Notes under the pieces: model-generated
Database searches by the model: none
Told to the model about the DNA's origin: nothing
The model's input: the letters and a program-made list of their open reading frames with translations, nothing else
Translations under genes and position numbers: made by a program
Origin: Paenibacillus phocaeensis
GTDB lineage: Bacteria; Bacillota; Bacilli; Paenibacillales; Paenibacillaceae
Direction: 5' to 3'
Length of the DNA: 64,000 bases
Assembly: GCF_900021165.1 (NCBI RefSeq)
Contig: NZ_FCOQ01000018.1
Span: forward strand, 780,229 to 844,228
Shown: positions 51,041 to 58,986 of the stretch, in pieces
How positions within the stretch are numbered: position 1 is the first letter of the stretch
Layout of the letters: every line of letters starts with the position of its first letter

Positions 51041-52243
51041 ATGAGGAAAAATACACCTGACCGCAAATTTCGTGCTCGCTTCAGCTTGCTGGCCGCTCTT
51101 CTCCTGCTCGGTTGGCTGAACCCGCAAGCGGTACAAGCAGCCCCTGCTGCTGCACCCTCGATCCATGCTCAAGCCGCTGCGGTCATCGACGTTACTTCGG
51201 GCCGTCTGCTGTACAGTTTGCACGGGGACGAGCCATTGCCGATCGCCAGCTTGACCAAAATCATGACCGCCATCGTCGCCATCGAACATGGCAAGCTGTC
51301 GGATACGGTTACGGTCGGTAGAAATGCTTATGCGAAGGAAGGCTCCTCGATTTATCTCCAATTGGGAGAAGAGATGAGCCTGGAAAATATGCTCTACGGG
51401 CTGATGCTTCGTTCGGGCAATGATGCGGCAACAGCCATTGCCGAGCATGTCGGCGGCTCGGAAGAAGGCTTTGTTTATTTGATGAACGAGAAAGCCAAGC
51501 TGCTTGGATTAACGCATACCCACTTTCAGAACCCCCATGGCTTGGATGCCAAAGACCACTATTCGACAGCAAACGATTTGGCCAAGCTGACCGGCTATGC
51601 GCTGAAAAATCCGCATTTTAAGGAGATCGTCCGTACCCCAAGCAAAACCGCGCCTAATCCTAACGATCCCTGGGATTATAAATGGCTGAACAAGAACAAG
51701 ATGCTGCGATTCTATGACGGGGCGGATGGCGTCAAAACCGGATATACCAAAATCGCCAAACGGTGCCTGGTAAGCTCGGCAACCCGCGGCGGACAGCAAA
51801 TTGCTGTGGTCACCTTAAATGACGGCGATGATTGGAACGACCACCGGAAGCTGCTGGACTATGGCTTCGCCAATTTTCCGCTGACAACGTTGATCAAGGA
51901 AGGGCAAGAGATCGAAAATGGACTGATCACCGGGGCGGCGTTCAAATATGCGTTAGCCCCCGAGGAGGCGGACCAGATTGAGCGGAGGCTAAAGCTGACC
52001 ACGGCACGCACAGGCTCGTTTGGTTATCGCGGAAATATCAGCGTTCTTTTGAAGGGCGAAGAGATCGGCACGGTGCCGGTGTACGAAAAAATCAGCTATC
52101 GACCGTCTCCATCGGAAGGTCAAGGCGCGCCGAAAGCGGGGGGTGCCTTTGGATCCGCCCTGGACCGTCAGATGATTCGGCTGCCAGCCGATTGGACCGG
52201 GTCGCTGAAGAAAGTGCTGAGATCCCTGCTGTTTGATGTGTAA
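51041..52243 (+). CDS. dacB: D-alanyl-D-alanine carboxypeptidase DacB (sporulation PBP5*)
   Basis: A 400-residue class A carboxypeptidase that limits cross-linking of spore cortex. Signal peptide is residues 1-33 (ends VQAAP). Catalytic SLTK is at S70-K73, SGN in LRSGNDAAT near 127, and KTG in DGVKTGYTKIA. The C-terminal domain follows, with a likely amphipathic membrane anchor at the end (WTGSLKKVLRSLLFDV). The spmA and spmB genes directly downstream identify it as DacB rather than DacA or DacF. Confidence 0.94.
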   Translation: MRKNTPDRKFRARFSLLAALLLLGWLNPQAVQAAPAAAPSIHAQAAAVIDVTSGRLLYSLHGDEPLPIASLTKIMTAIVAIEHGKLSDTVTVGRNAYAKEGSSIYLQLGEEMSLENMLYGLMLRSGNDAATAIAEHVGGSEEGFVYLMNEKAKLLGLTHTHFQNPHGLDAKDHYSTANDLAKLTGYALKNPHFKEIVRTPSKTAPNPNDPWDYKWLNKNKMLRFYDGADGVKTGYTKIAKRCLVSSATRGGQQIAVVTLNDGDDWNDHRKLLDYGFANFPLTTLIKEGQEIENGLITGAAFKYALAPEEADQIERRLKLTTARTGSFGYRGNISVLLKGEEIGTVPVYEKISYRPSPSEGQGAPKAGGAFGSALDRQMIRLPADWTGSLKKVLRSLLFDV

Positions 52244-52287
52244 TCACTGTAGCTTAGCTGGACAGGGCCGAGGAGGGAGAAGGAAGA

Positions 52288-52917
52288 ATGGTCAATAAAA
52301 TTTGGCTTGCACTCATTTTGATCGGTTTTCTCTTTGCTGCCATTAAGGGGGACATCGGGACGGTGACGCAAGCGGCATTTGATGGGGCGGCGACCGGCGT
52401 AACCGTCTGTTTCGGCTTAATCAGCGTCCTGGTATTTTGGCTGGGGATCATGCGGCTGGCAGAGGACTCCGGGCTGGTCAAGACCATTTCCCGGCTGCTC
52501 GGGCCGGTTGTGGCCTATTTATTCCCCGATGTTCCGAAGAACCATCCGGCTATGGGGTATATCTTGTCGAACATGAGCGCCAATCTGCTGGGGCTTGGGA
52601 ATGCGGCAACGCCAATGGGGATTCGCGCCATGCAGGCTTTGCAGGAGCTGAATCCGGACAAACAAACGGCTTCCCCGGCGATGTGTACCTTGCTGGCCTT
52701 AAACACCGCAAGCATTACGTTGATTCCGACCACGCTGATCGCCATCCGCATTAACTTCCATTCCGCGAATCCGGCAGAGATCGTTGGTTCAACGCTGCTC
52801 GCGACCGCGATCGCCACGATGGCGGCCATTGTGGCCGACCGCTGGTATCGCAGGCGGAATACCTATCGCACCCCGCCGCAGACTACGGCGCCGCCCAATA
52901 TCTCGCTGAAAGGGTGA
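52288..52917 (+). CDS. spmA: Spore maturation protein A
   Basis: A 209-residue membrane protein with nucleoside-recognition (Gate) type helices. MVNKIWLALILIGFLFAAIKGD at the start, WLGIMRLAEDSGLVKTISRLLGPVVAYLFPD, and NLLGLGNAATPMGIRAMQAL are typical SpmA motifs. With SpmB it is needed for spore core dehydration in B. subtilis. It follows GGAGGGAGAAGG. It is 6 bp from spmB. Confidence 0.95.
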   Translation: MVNKIWLALILIGFLFAAIKGDIGTVTQAAFDGAATGVTVCFGLISVLVFWLGIMRLAEDSGLVKTISRLLGPVVAYLFPDVPKNHPAMGYILSNMSANLLGLGNAATPMGIRAMQALQELNPDKQTASPAMCTLLALNTASITLIPTTLIAIRINFHSANPAEIVGSTLLATAIATMAAIVADRWYRRRNTYRTPPQTTAPPNISLKG

Positions 52918-52923
52918 GGCACG

Positions 52924-53457
52924 TTGCTGGACTGGATCAATCTAATATCTGCCTGGGCCGTACCTGTAATGATTGCCTTTATTCCGCTTTATGCGTATTT
53001 CAAAAAGGTACCGGTCTACGAATCGTTTGTGGACGGGGCGAAGGATGGCTTCTCCACCGCGATTGGCATTATCCCGCACCTGGTGGGCATGATGGTGGCC
53101 ATCAGCGTATTTCGTGCCTCCGGTGCGCTGGATTTCTTCGTCGGTTGGATGGCTCCCTTCCTGGCCTGGTTGCAGGTTCCCCCGGAAGTGCTGCCGCTCG
53201 GTTTCCTCAGGCCTCTGACGGGGACGGGTTCACTCGCATTTACTACCGACCTGATTAAGACCTATGGACCGGATTCGATGATCGGCCGAATCGCCTCCAC
53301 GATTCAAGGGAGCACGGATACAACGTTATACGTATTGACCGTCTATTTCGGCGCCGTGGGAATTCGCAATGGCCGTTACGCCTTAAAGGTTGGATTATTC
53401 TCGGATGTGGTCGGCTTTATCGCGGCGATTGCCGTATGTCTGCTCTTATTCGGATAA
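52924..53457 (+). CDS. spmB: Spore maturation protein B
   Basis: A 177-residue membrane protein. ISAWAVPMIAF...PLYAYFKKVPVYESFVDGAKDGFSTA and RPLTGTGSLAFTTDLIKTYGPDSMIGRIASTIQGSTDTTLYV-type segments are characteristic of SpmB. It pairs with SpmA. The start is TTG 52924 with GGGTGAGG upstream. It ends the dacB operon; a terminator lies 43 bp on. Confidence 0.94.
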   Translation: MLDWINLISAWAVPVMIAFIPLYAYFKKVPVYESFVDGAKDGFSTAIGIIPHLVGMMVAISVFRASGALDFFVGWMAPFLAWLQVPPEVLPLGFLRPLTGTGSLAFTTDLIKTYGPDSMIGRIASTIQGSTDTTLYVLTVYFGAVGIRNGRYALKVGLFSDVVGFIAAIAVCLLLFG

Positions 53458-53500
53458 TTCCTTACATATATATGACTCCGTTTGGCAAGAACCGTTCAGG

Positions 53501-53535
53501 ACCGCTTTGAGCTGCCCAGCTCTGAGGCGGTTTTT
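53501..53535 (+). terminator. Intrinsic terminator after spmB
   Basis: ACCGC/GCGGT (53501-53505 and 53527-53531) encloses GAGCT-GCCC-AGCTC (53509-53522). The outer right arm runs into TTTTT. Confidence 0.85.
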
Positions 53536-53607
53536 GCTGTTTCTCCGCGCGGCTATTGTGATTTTAGCTTTCGGTGGGTATCATGTGTATGAGGTGACTT
53601 AGCGAAA

Positions 53608-54354
53608 ATGGAGAGATTACAGAAAATATTAGCCGCTGCAGGTGTAGCATCGCGCCGCAAATGCGAGGAATTAATTCTGAGCGGCAAAGTTCAGGTGAAC
53701 GGAGAAACCGTTACGACGCTCGGCACGAAAGCCGATCCGTCCACGGACGTCATTACCGTTGACGGCAAAGCGATCGGCGCGGAGAAGAAGCTGTACCTTG
53801 TGTTCAACAAACCGAAAGGGGTTATCACAAGCGCTTCCGATCCCCAGGGCCGTAAAATCGTCACCGATTATTTAAAAGGAATTACGGAGCGGGTATATCC
53901 GGTAGGCCGGCTCGACTACGATACGGAAGGACTGTTATTGCTGACCAATGACGGCGAATTCGCTCATTTGCTGACGCATCCGAAGCATCATGTACCGAAG
54001 ACGTACCATGCAACAGTCAAAGGGGTGCCGCACGGCTCGGCCTTGGACAAGCTGAAGCAGGGCGTGATGCTGGAGGACGGAATGACGGCTCCTGCCGAAG
54101 TCGAATATCAAGATATCGATCCGGAAGGGAAGTTTTCGACGATTTCCATCACGATCCATGAGGGGCGAAATCGCCAGGTACGACGCATGTTTGATGCGAT
54201 CTCGCACCCGGTGACGAAGCTGAAGCGCATCTCCTTTGGCGATTTGTATTTGGGCAACCTGAAGCGCGGCCTCTACCGCCATTTGACCAAAGAAGAGGTC
54301 GAAAGCCTCTATAAACAAGCCCGCACCACGACTCCCCCCACCCCTAAGCGCTAG
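53608..54354 (+). CDS. rluB: 23S rRNA pseudouridine synthase RluB-type
   Basis: A 248-residue RsuA-family pseudouridine synthase. The N-terminal S4 domain (1-60) starts MERLQKILAAAGVASRRKCEELI. The catalytic aspartate is in YPVGRLDYDTEGLLLLTNDG near residue 103. RNRQVRRMFDAI closes the core. The C-terminal tail is Pro/Thr-rich. In Bacillus the homologue modifies 23S U2633 (E. coli U2605 region). It lies between spmB and resA, the same order as in Bacillus. Confidence 0.94.
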   Translation: MERLQKILAAAGVASRRKCEELILSGKVQVNGETVTTLGTKADPSTDVITVDGKAIGAEKKLYLVFNKPKGVITSASDPQGRKIVTDYLKGITERVYPVGRLDYDTEGLLLLTNDGEFAHLLTHPKHHVPKTYHATVKGVPHGSALDKLKQGVMLEDGMTAPAEVEYQDIDPEGKFSTISITIHEGRNRQVRRMFDAISHPVTKLKRISFGDLYLGNLKRGLYRHLTKEEVESLYKQARTTTPPTPKR

Positions 54355-54504
54355 AAATGCGGTGAAAGTGGTAACGAAGAAGGGAAATAGAAGCTGAAAC
54401 GGCTAATGTTCTAAGAACATGAACTCTAAAGTTGAACTTAGAAAAAGCGGAGAATGGCAAAGTGTGAAATGATTCTGAAGAAACGGCAGTGGTTGCCCTT
54501 GTGA

Positions 54505-54549
54505 GCGGATTTCTACCCTATATGAATTTAGGAAATCAGAGAAATCCGC
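54505..54549. repeat. Inverted repeat upstream of resA
   Basis: GCGGATTTCT (54505-54514) and AGAAATCCGC (54540-54549) are perfect 10-bp inverted copies 25 bp apart, inside the 367-bp rluB-resA gap. GCGGA-type sequence also appears at about 54452 and TTCCGC at about 54570. It may be a degenerate relative of the 23-bp palindromic elements. No T-tract follows, so it is not a plain terminator. Confidence 0.6.
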
Positions 54550-54629
54550 GAACAAGCCTAAAATTCCGCACGGAGTTACCAAAAATCACCTCATTTCTAG
54601 CGCGTCACATAATATTCATATTTCCCCGG

Positions 54630-54657
54630 GCTGAAACTGCGGCAAATTTCGTTATAA
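54630..54657 (+). promoter_or_regulatory. Probable promoter of the res operon
   Basis: CTGAAA at 54630-54635, a 16-bp spacer, and a perfect TATAAT at 54652-54657, 65 bp before resA. Confidence 0.5.
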
Positions 54658-54690
54658 TGTTCATAGAGTGTTCACGATTTGTTCAACACT

Positions 54691-54706
54691 TATGATAATT
54701 ATCATA
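54691..54706. promoter_or_regulatory. Perfect 16-bp palindrome in the resA leader, Fur-box-like
   Basis: TATGATAATTATCATA lies between the probable promoter and the resA ribosome binding site. Its core TGATAAT/ATTATCA is that of Fur-type boxes, but the two halves overlap and lack the single central base of the 7-1-7 pattern. An iron-responsive or other repressor site is possible. Confidence 0.5.
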
Positions 54707-54721
54707 GAAAGGAAGTTCACT

Positions 54722-55249
54722 ATGGGGAAAGCGAGACGGCCGATCCAAATCGTCATTTTGCTGCTGATCGTTGTCCTTGGCGGCTATGCCATCGGGACAG
54801 CGGTGTCCGGCGGCGAAGCCGATAAACCGAAGCAAGGCGGTAAGCCGCCGGCCTTTAAGCTGCTCGGTTTGGATGGACAGGTACATACCCTGGACGACTA
54901 CAAGGGCCAAGCGGTCGTTCTGAATTTCTGGGCCACCTGGTGCACCTATTGCGTGAAAGAGATGCCTGCACTGCAAGCCCAGGCGAATAAATGGCGCGAT
55001 CAAGGCGTTGTTGTGCTGGGGATTAACACGGGCGAAGACGAGATGACCGTGCAAAATTTCGTCAAGCAGACGGGTGTGGATTTTCCCATTTTATTTGATT
55101 CCGATAATACGACGACGCGCGATTACGGCATCGTACCGATGCCAACGACCTTCTTTATCGGCAAGAACGGCAAAATCTCCTCCATTCATCAGGGCGAGCT
55201 GAACTTGGATACGCTGGATGACCAAATCAGGCAGCTGGTGGGTCTTTGA
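54722..55249 (+). CDS. resA: Thiol-disulfide oxidoreductase ResA
   Basis: A 175-residue membrane-anchored thioredoxin-fold protein that reduces apocytochrome c cysteines outside the membrane. The anchor is residues 9-28. The redox motif is WCTYC (C74, C77); most ResA proteins have CEPC, so the inner residues differ. IVPMPTTFFIGKNGKI holds the cis-proline. I chose ATG 54722 with AAAGGAAG upstream. It heads the resABCDE operon. Confidence 0.94.
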   Translation: MGKARRPIQIVILLLIVVLGGYAIGTAVSGGEADKPKQGGKPPAFKLLGLDGQVHTLDDYKGQAVVLNFWATWCTYCVKEMPALQAQANKWRDQGVVVLGINTGEDEMTVQNFVKQTGVDFPILFDSDNTTTRDYGIVPMPTTFFIGKNGKISSIHQGELNLDTLDDQIRQLVGL

Positions 55250-55268
55250 CAACGAGAGGAGGACATGA

Positions 55269-56942
55269 TTGGTGATCCAAAATACAAAATGCGAATGCGG
55301 CCACCAAAATCGGGTTGGAACCGTGTTATGCGAAGCTTGCGGCAAACCGCTGTTCGAGGACGAGCAGCCGGGAGGGCTGCTGGAGATGCGATACGACGGG
55401 GTGGCCCGGCGGTCGCAGCGAGCCAATCCAAATGTGATTGATCGGATCTGGAATTTCTTCTCCTCCGTGAAAGTTGCCGTCTATCTGATCCTCATCACAC
55501 TGGTTGGCGCGATGTTAGGGACGATATTTGAGCAGGAAAGCAATTTCATTAATTTTGACCCCTCTACCTTCTATAAGAATAAATACGGGACGATCGGCGA
55601 GATCTATTACCGACTGGGTTTATCTCATACGTATGAATCCTGGTGGTTTATCCTGCTGCTGGTCATGATCGGCGCTTCGCTGGTCATCTGCAGCCTGGAT
55701 CGCGTGCTTCCGCTTTACAAAGCGCTTTCAAAGCAAAAAGTGCGCAAGCACCTGGAATTCCTCACCCGCCAGAAAGTGGTATACCAGGGGGAGATCCGCG
55801 AAGAAGGCGCAGACTGGGTTGAGCGGGCCGTTCAGCCTTTGCGGAAGAAGCATTACCGCGTATACACGGAAGGCAGCGCCTTGCTGGCTGAGAAGCAGCG
55901 GTTCAGCCGCTGGGGCCCGTATATTATTCATATCGGGCTGATCGTCTTTCTTCTCGCGGTTTTGTTCCGCGGTTTGCCGGGATTACATCTGGACAAACAT
56001 TATTGGTTCCCGGAAGGGGAGGTCACACGGATTCCGGAAACCAACCTGTATTTGAAAAACGAGAAGTTTACGGTGGAGTATTACAGCGAAGATGAAATGT
56101 CCGAAGACTTCAAAGCAAGAGGCAAAGTAGTTCCTAAGCTGTTCGAGACGCAAGCGGTTCTGTATGAATGCACGGCCGATTGCGACGATCCGTCCAAGGA
56201 GCCGCAGCTCCGGGAAGTGAAGCGCCATGCCATTCAGGTCAACGATCCGCTCAGCTACAAGGGATTTCAGGCGTACCAGTTCGACTTCGATCTCACGCCA
56301 AAGCTGAGATCCGTACAGCCGGCTTTAGTTAATGCCCAAACCGGAGAATCGTACGGCAAATTCCAATTGGATATGAGAAATCCGCAGCGCGAGTTCGAAG
56401 TTGGCCCTTATCGGCTCACCCTGCAAAACAAATATATGGATTTTTCCCTGAACGACCAGGGGCAGCCGGTGTCCATCTCCGGCGAGCCCAATGCACCTGC
56501 CTTTTTGTTCTTGATCCAGGGACCGGATCTTCCGGACGAAGGCACGCAATACCTTTATTTTCCCAAGCAGATCGACAAGGAACGGTTCCAACAGGATGCA
56601 ATCAACAAGCAGCTAGGCGGCGCTCAATCGAAGCTGCAGCTCGATGTGCTCGGAATGGAGGACGTGGATTTTGTGGAAGCGTCCAGTTATCTGAACATCC
56701 GGATTGACCGGGCGATGCCGTTCGTTTGGCTGGGACTGGGGATCGTCATGCTTGGATTGATCTTAGGATTTTACTGGCAGCATCGCCGCATTTGGCTGCG
56801 TGTGGACGGCCGTCAGCTGACGCTGGGCGGACACACGACGAAGAATTGGTTTGGCATGCGCCGCGAAGTCGCCGCCTTCCTCCAATCAATGGGCGTGGAA
56901 GCGGATGAGAAGTCATTGGAAAACAGGGGGAAACGTCCATGA
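55269..56942 (+). CDS. resB: Cytochrome c biogenesis protein ResB, with N-terminal zinc ribbon
   Basis: A 557-residue membrane protein of the system II heme-attachment complex. Residues 8-28 carry two cysteine pairs (CEC and CEAC), a likely zinc ribbon. Then come helices near 63-85, 120-140 and 215-235, a large external domain (about 236-485), and a last helix near 487-505. It works with ResC to move heme across the membrane and attach it. The start is TTG 55269 (or GTG 55272), both close to AGGAGG. It overlaps resC by 4 bp. Confidence 0.93.
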   Translation: MVIQNTKCECGHQNRVGTVLCEACGKPLFEDEQPGGLLEMRYDGVARRSQRANPNVIDRIWNFFSSVKVAVYLILITLVGAMLGTIFEQESNFINFDPSTFYKNKYGTIGEIYYRLGLSHTYESWWFILLLVMIGASLVICSLDRVLPLYKALSKQKVRKHLEFLTRQKVVYQGEIREEGADWVERAVQPLRKKHYRVYTEGSALLAEKQRFSRWGPYIIHIGLIVFLLAVLFRGLPGLHLDKHYWFPEGEVTRIPETNLYLKNEKFTVEYYSEDEMSEDFKARGKVVPKLFETQAVLYECTADCDDPSKEPQLREVKRHAIQVNDPLSYKGFQAYQFDFDLTPKLRSVQPALVNAQTGESYGKFQLDMRNPQREFEVGPYRLTLQNKYMDFSLNDQGQPVSISGEPNAPAFLFLIQGPDLPDEGTQYLYFPKQIDKERFQQDAINKQLGGAQSKLQLDVLGMEDVDFVEASSYLNIRIDRAMPFVWLGLGIVMLGLILGFYWQHRRIWLRVDGRQLTLGGHTTKNWFGMRREVAAFLQSMGVEADEKSLENRGKRP

Positions 56943-58204
56943 ATTTTCTGGAAATCAGTAGAGTCGCCTTTATGACAGCCTTTTTGCTTTATTGCGCGGC
57001 TTTTATTTTCTATGTGGTGGCTGTAACGGGAAAAACGTGGCGCAATCGCGATCCGGAGCGACATGAGGCGAAATGGGGGCGTATTTCGTTTAGCGTCTCC
57101 TCGCTTGGCCTGCTGTCGCATCTGATCTATTGCGGTACTCGCTGGGCTTATAGCGGACACGTGCCGGTCAGCAATATGTACGAATTTATGTCTTTTTTGT
57201 CGATGATGATTATGGTGGCTTTTACTATCGTCTTTATCATTTACCGTAAAATCTTGCTGGGGATGTTCGCCCTCCCGCTGGCGATCCTGATTATGGCGTA
57301 TGCCGCGGTTTTCCCGCAGGATGTACAGCCGTTGATTCCGTCGCTGCGCTCCATCTGGCTCTACATTCACGTCACGCTGGCCGCTACCGGCGAGGCATTT
57401 TTCGCCGTTGGCTTTATCGCCGGGTTGATGTATCTGCTGCGGGCCGTGGATTTCTCAGCCACCGACCGGCCAGGCCGGCGGCAAAAATGGTGGGTTGAAT
57501 TTACGCTTTTTTCTATTATTATAGTATTGGGCTTTATTGTTTCCGTTTTCGCCTTCCGGGCTGCCGGATATGAAGCTGTATTCGTACAAAATCAGACAAC
57601 GATTGACAGCCAAGTAGATCAAGATAGTACAATAGAAGATAAAGAAATCTATAATCTGCCACCGATCGTCGGTCCGCATCACAGTGAACCCGAGCAAATT
57701 CAGCCGTTCCTCGGCATGAAGAAACCGTTATTTGACGCACCTTCCTGGATGCGGGGAGATACGGCCGGCCGTAAACTGAACACGGTGATTTGGGCTATAC
57801 TAACAGGGACCGTGCTTTATCTGCTGCTCCGATTGATCCTTCGCAAACCGCTCGGCACGGCGCTGTCACCGGCACTGCGAAGCATCGATCCGGATGATCT
57901 GGATGAGATCAGTTACCGGGCGATCGCGATCGGGTTTCCGATCTTTACGCTGGGGGCGCTGGTCTTTGCAATGATCTGGGCTCAGCAGGCTTGGGGCAGA
58001 TTTTGGGGCTGGGATCCGAAGGAAGTATGGGCGCTCATCACCTGGCTATTTTACAGTGCCTATCTGCATTTGCGCTTGTCGCGGGGATTTCAGGGGCGCA
58101 AGTCGTCGTGGCTGGCCGTCCTGGGATTCCTGGTCGTCATGTTTACGCTCGTAGGGGTGAACCTGATCATAGCGGGTCTGCACTCCTATGCGGGTACCGA
58201 TTAA
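56939..58204 (+). CDS. resC: Cytochrome c biogenesis protein ResC (CcsA family)
   Basis: A 421-residue membrane protein with about eight helices. The tryptophan-rich heme motif is in WGRFWGWDPKEVWALITWLFY near residue 355, and histidines flank it (HVTLAATGEAFF and HSYAGTD) as heme ligands. It forms the heme channel/synthetase with ResB. An external loop of about 90 residues lies between helices near 215 and 280. It starts within the resB stop region (ATGA). Confidence 0.95.
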   Translation: MNFLEISRVAFMTAFLLYCAAFIFYVVAVTGKTWRNRDPERHEAKWGRISFSVSSLGLLSHLIYCGTRWAYSGHVPVSNMYEFMSFLSMMIMVAFTIVFIIYRKILLGMFALPLAILIMAYAAVFPQDVQPLIPSLRSIWLYIHVTLAATGEAFFAVGFIAGLMYLLRAVDFSATDRPGRRQKWWVEFTLFSIIIVLGFIVSVFAFRAAGYEAVFVQNQTTIDSQVDQDSTIEDKEIYNLPPIVGPHHSEPEQIQPFLGMKKPLFDAPSWMRGDTAGRKLNTVIWAILTGTVLYLLLRLILRKPLGTALSPALRSIDPDDLDEISYRAIAIGFPIFTLGALVFAMIWAQQAWGRFWGWDPKEVWALITWLFYSAYLHLRLSRGFQGRKSSWLAVLGFLVVMFTLVGVNLIIAGLHSYAGTD

Positions 58205-58269
58205 CCCAGACAAGAAGACCATATGGATTGCTCAACTGATTGGGTAAGATGATGAAGGGGTTGTTGTTA

Positions 58270-58986
58270 ATGTCAGATCAAACAAACCGCATTCTGGTCG
58301 TCGATGATGAAGAGCGGATTCGCCGGCTGCTGAAGATGTACTTGGAAAAAGAAGGCTACGAAATCGATGAAGCGGAAGACGGGGAGACCGCGCTGAAAAT
58401 GGCGACCTCCGGCGACTACGGCCTGATTCTGCTCGACGTTATGCTGCCGGGCATTGACGGCGTCGAGGTCTGTAACCGATTGAGACAAGTCAAAGCTACG
58501 CCGGTGCTGATGCTGACGGCCAAAGGCGAGGAGATTAACCGCGTGCAAGGCTTTGAGGTCGGGGCGGACGATTATGTCGTGAAGCCGTTCAGCCCTCGCG
58601 AGGTCATCTACCGAGTCAAAGCGATTATGCGGCGCGCTTCCGCAACGGCTTATTTGACCAAGGAAAGCGGGACTAGCAACAATATCGTGTTCCCTCATCT
58701 CGTGATTGAGCATGATGCCCATCGGGTGACAGCCAGCGGCCAAGAGGTCAGCTTGACTCCGAAGGAGTATGAGCTGCTGCATTACCTGGCGGTTTCGCCG
58801 GATAAGGTGTTCTCCCGGGAAGAATTGTTGAAGGATGTATGGAATTATGAGTTTTTTGGCGATTTGCGCACGGTCGATACCCATGTCAAACGGCTGCGCG
58901 AGAAGCTGAACAAGGTCTCGCCGGAATCCGCCGCGATGATCACCACGGTATGGGGCGTCGGCTACAAGCTGGAGGTTTCGAAATAA
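58270..58986 (+). CDS. resD: Response regulator ResD
   Basis: A 238-residue OmpR-family regulator of aerobic and anaerobic respiration. The phospho-acceptor is D56 in LILLDVMLPGIDG, with DDE at 12-14 and the Lys in YVVKPFSPREV. The winged helix has FFGDLRTVDTHVKRLREKLN. I chose ATG 58270 with GAAGGGG 9 nt upstream; the frame opens at 58240. The resE start lies directly after its stop codon. Confidence 0.95.
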   Translation: MSDQTNRILVVDDEERIRRLLKMYLEKEGYEIDEAEDGETALKMATSGDYGLILLDVMLPGIDGVEVCNRLRQVKATPVLMLTAKGEEINRVQGFEVGADDYVVKPFSPREVIYRVKAIMRRASATAYLTKESGTSNNIVFPHLVIEHDAHRVTASGQEVSLTPKEYELLHYLAVSPDKVFSREELLKDVWNYEFFGDLRTVDTHVKRLREKLNKVSPESAAMITTVWGVGYKLEVSK

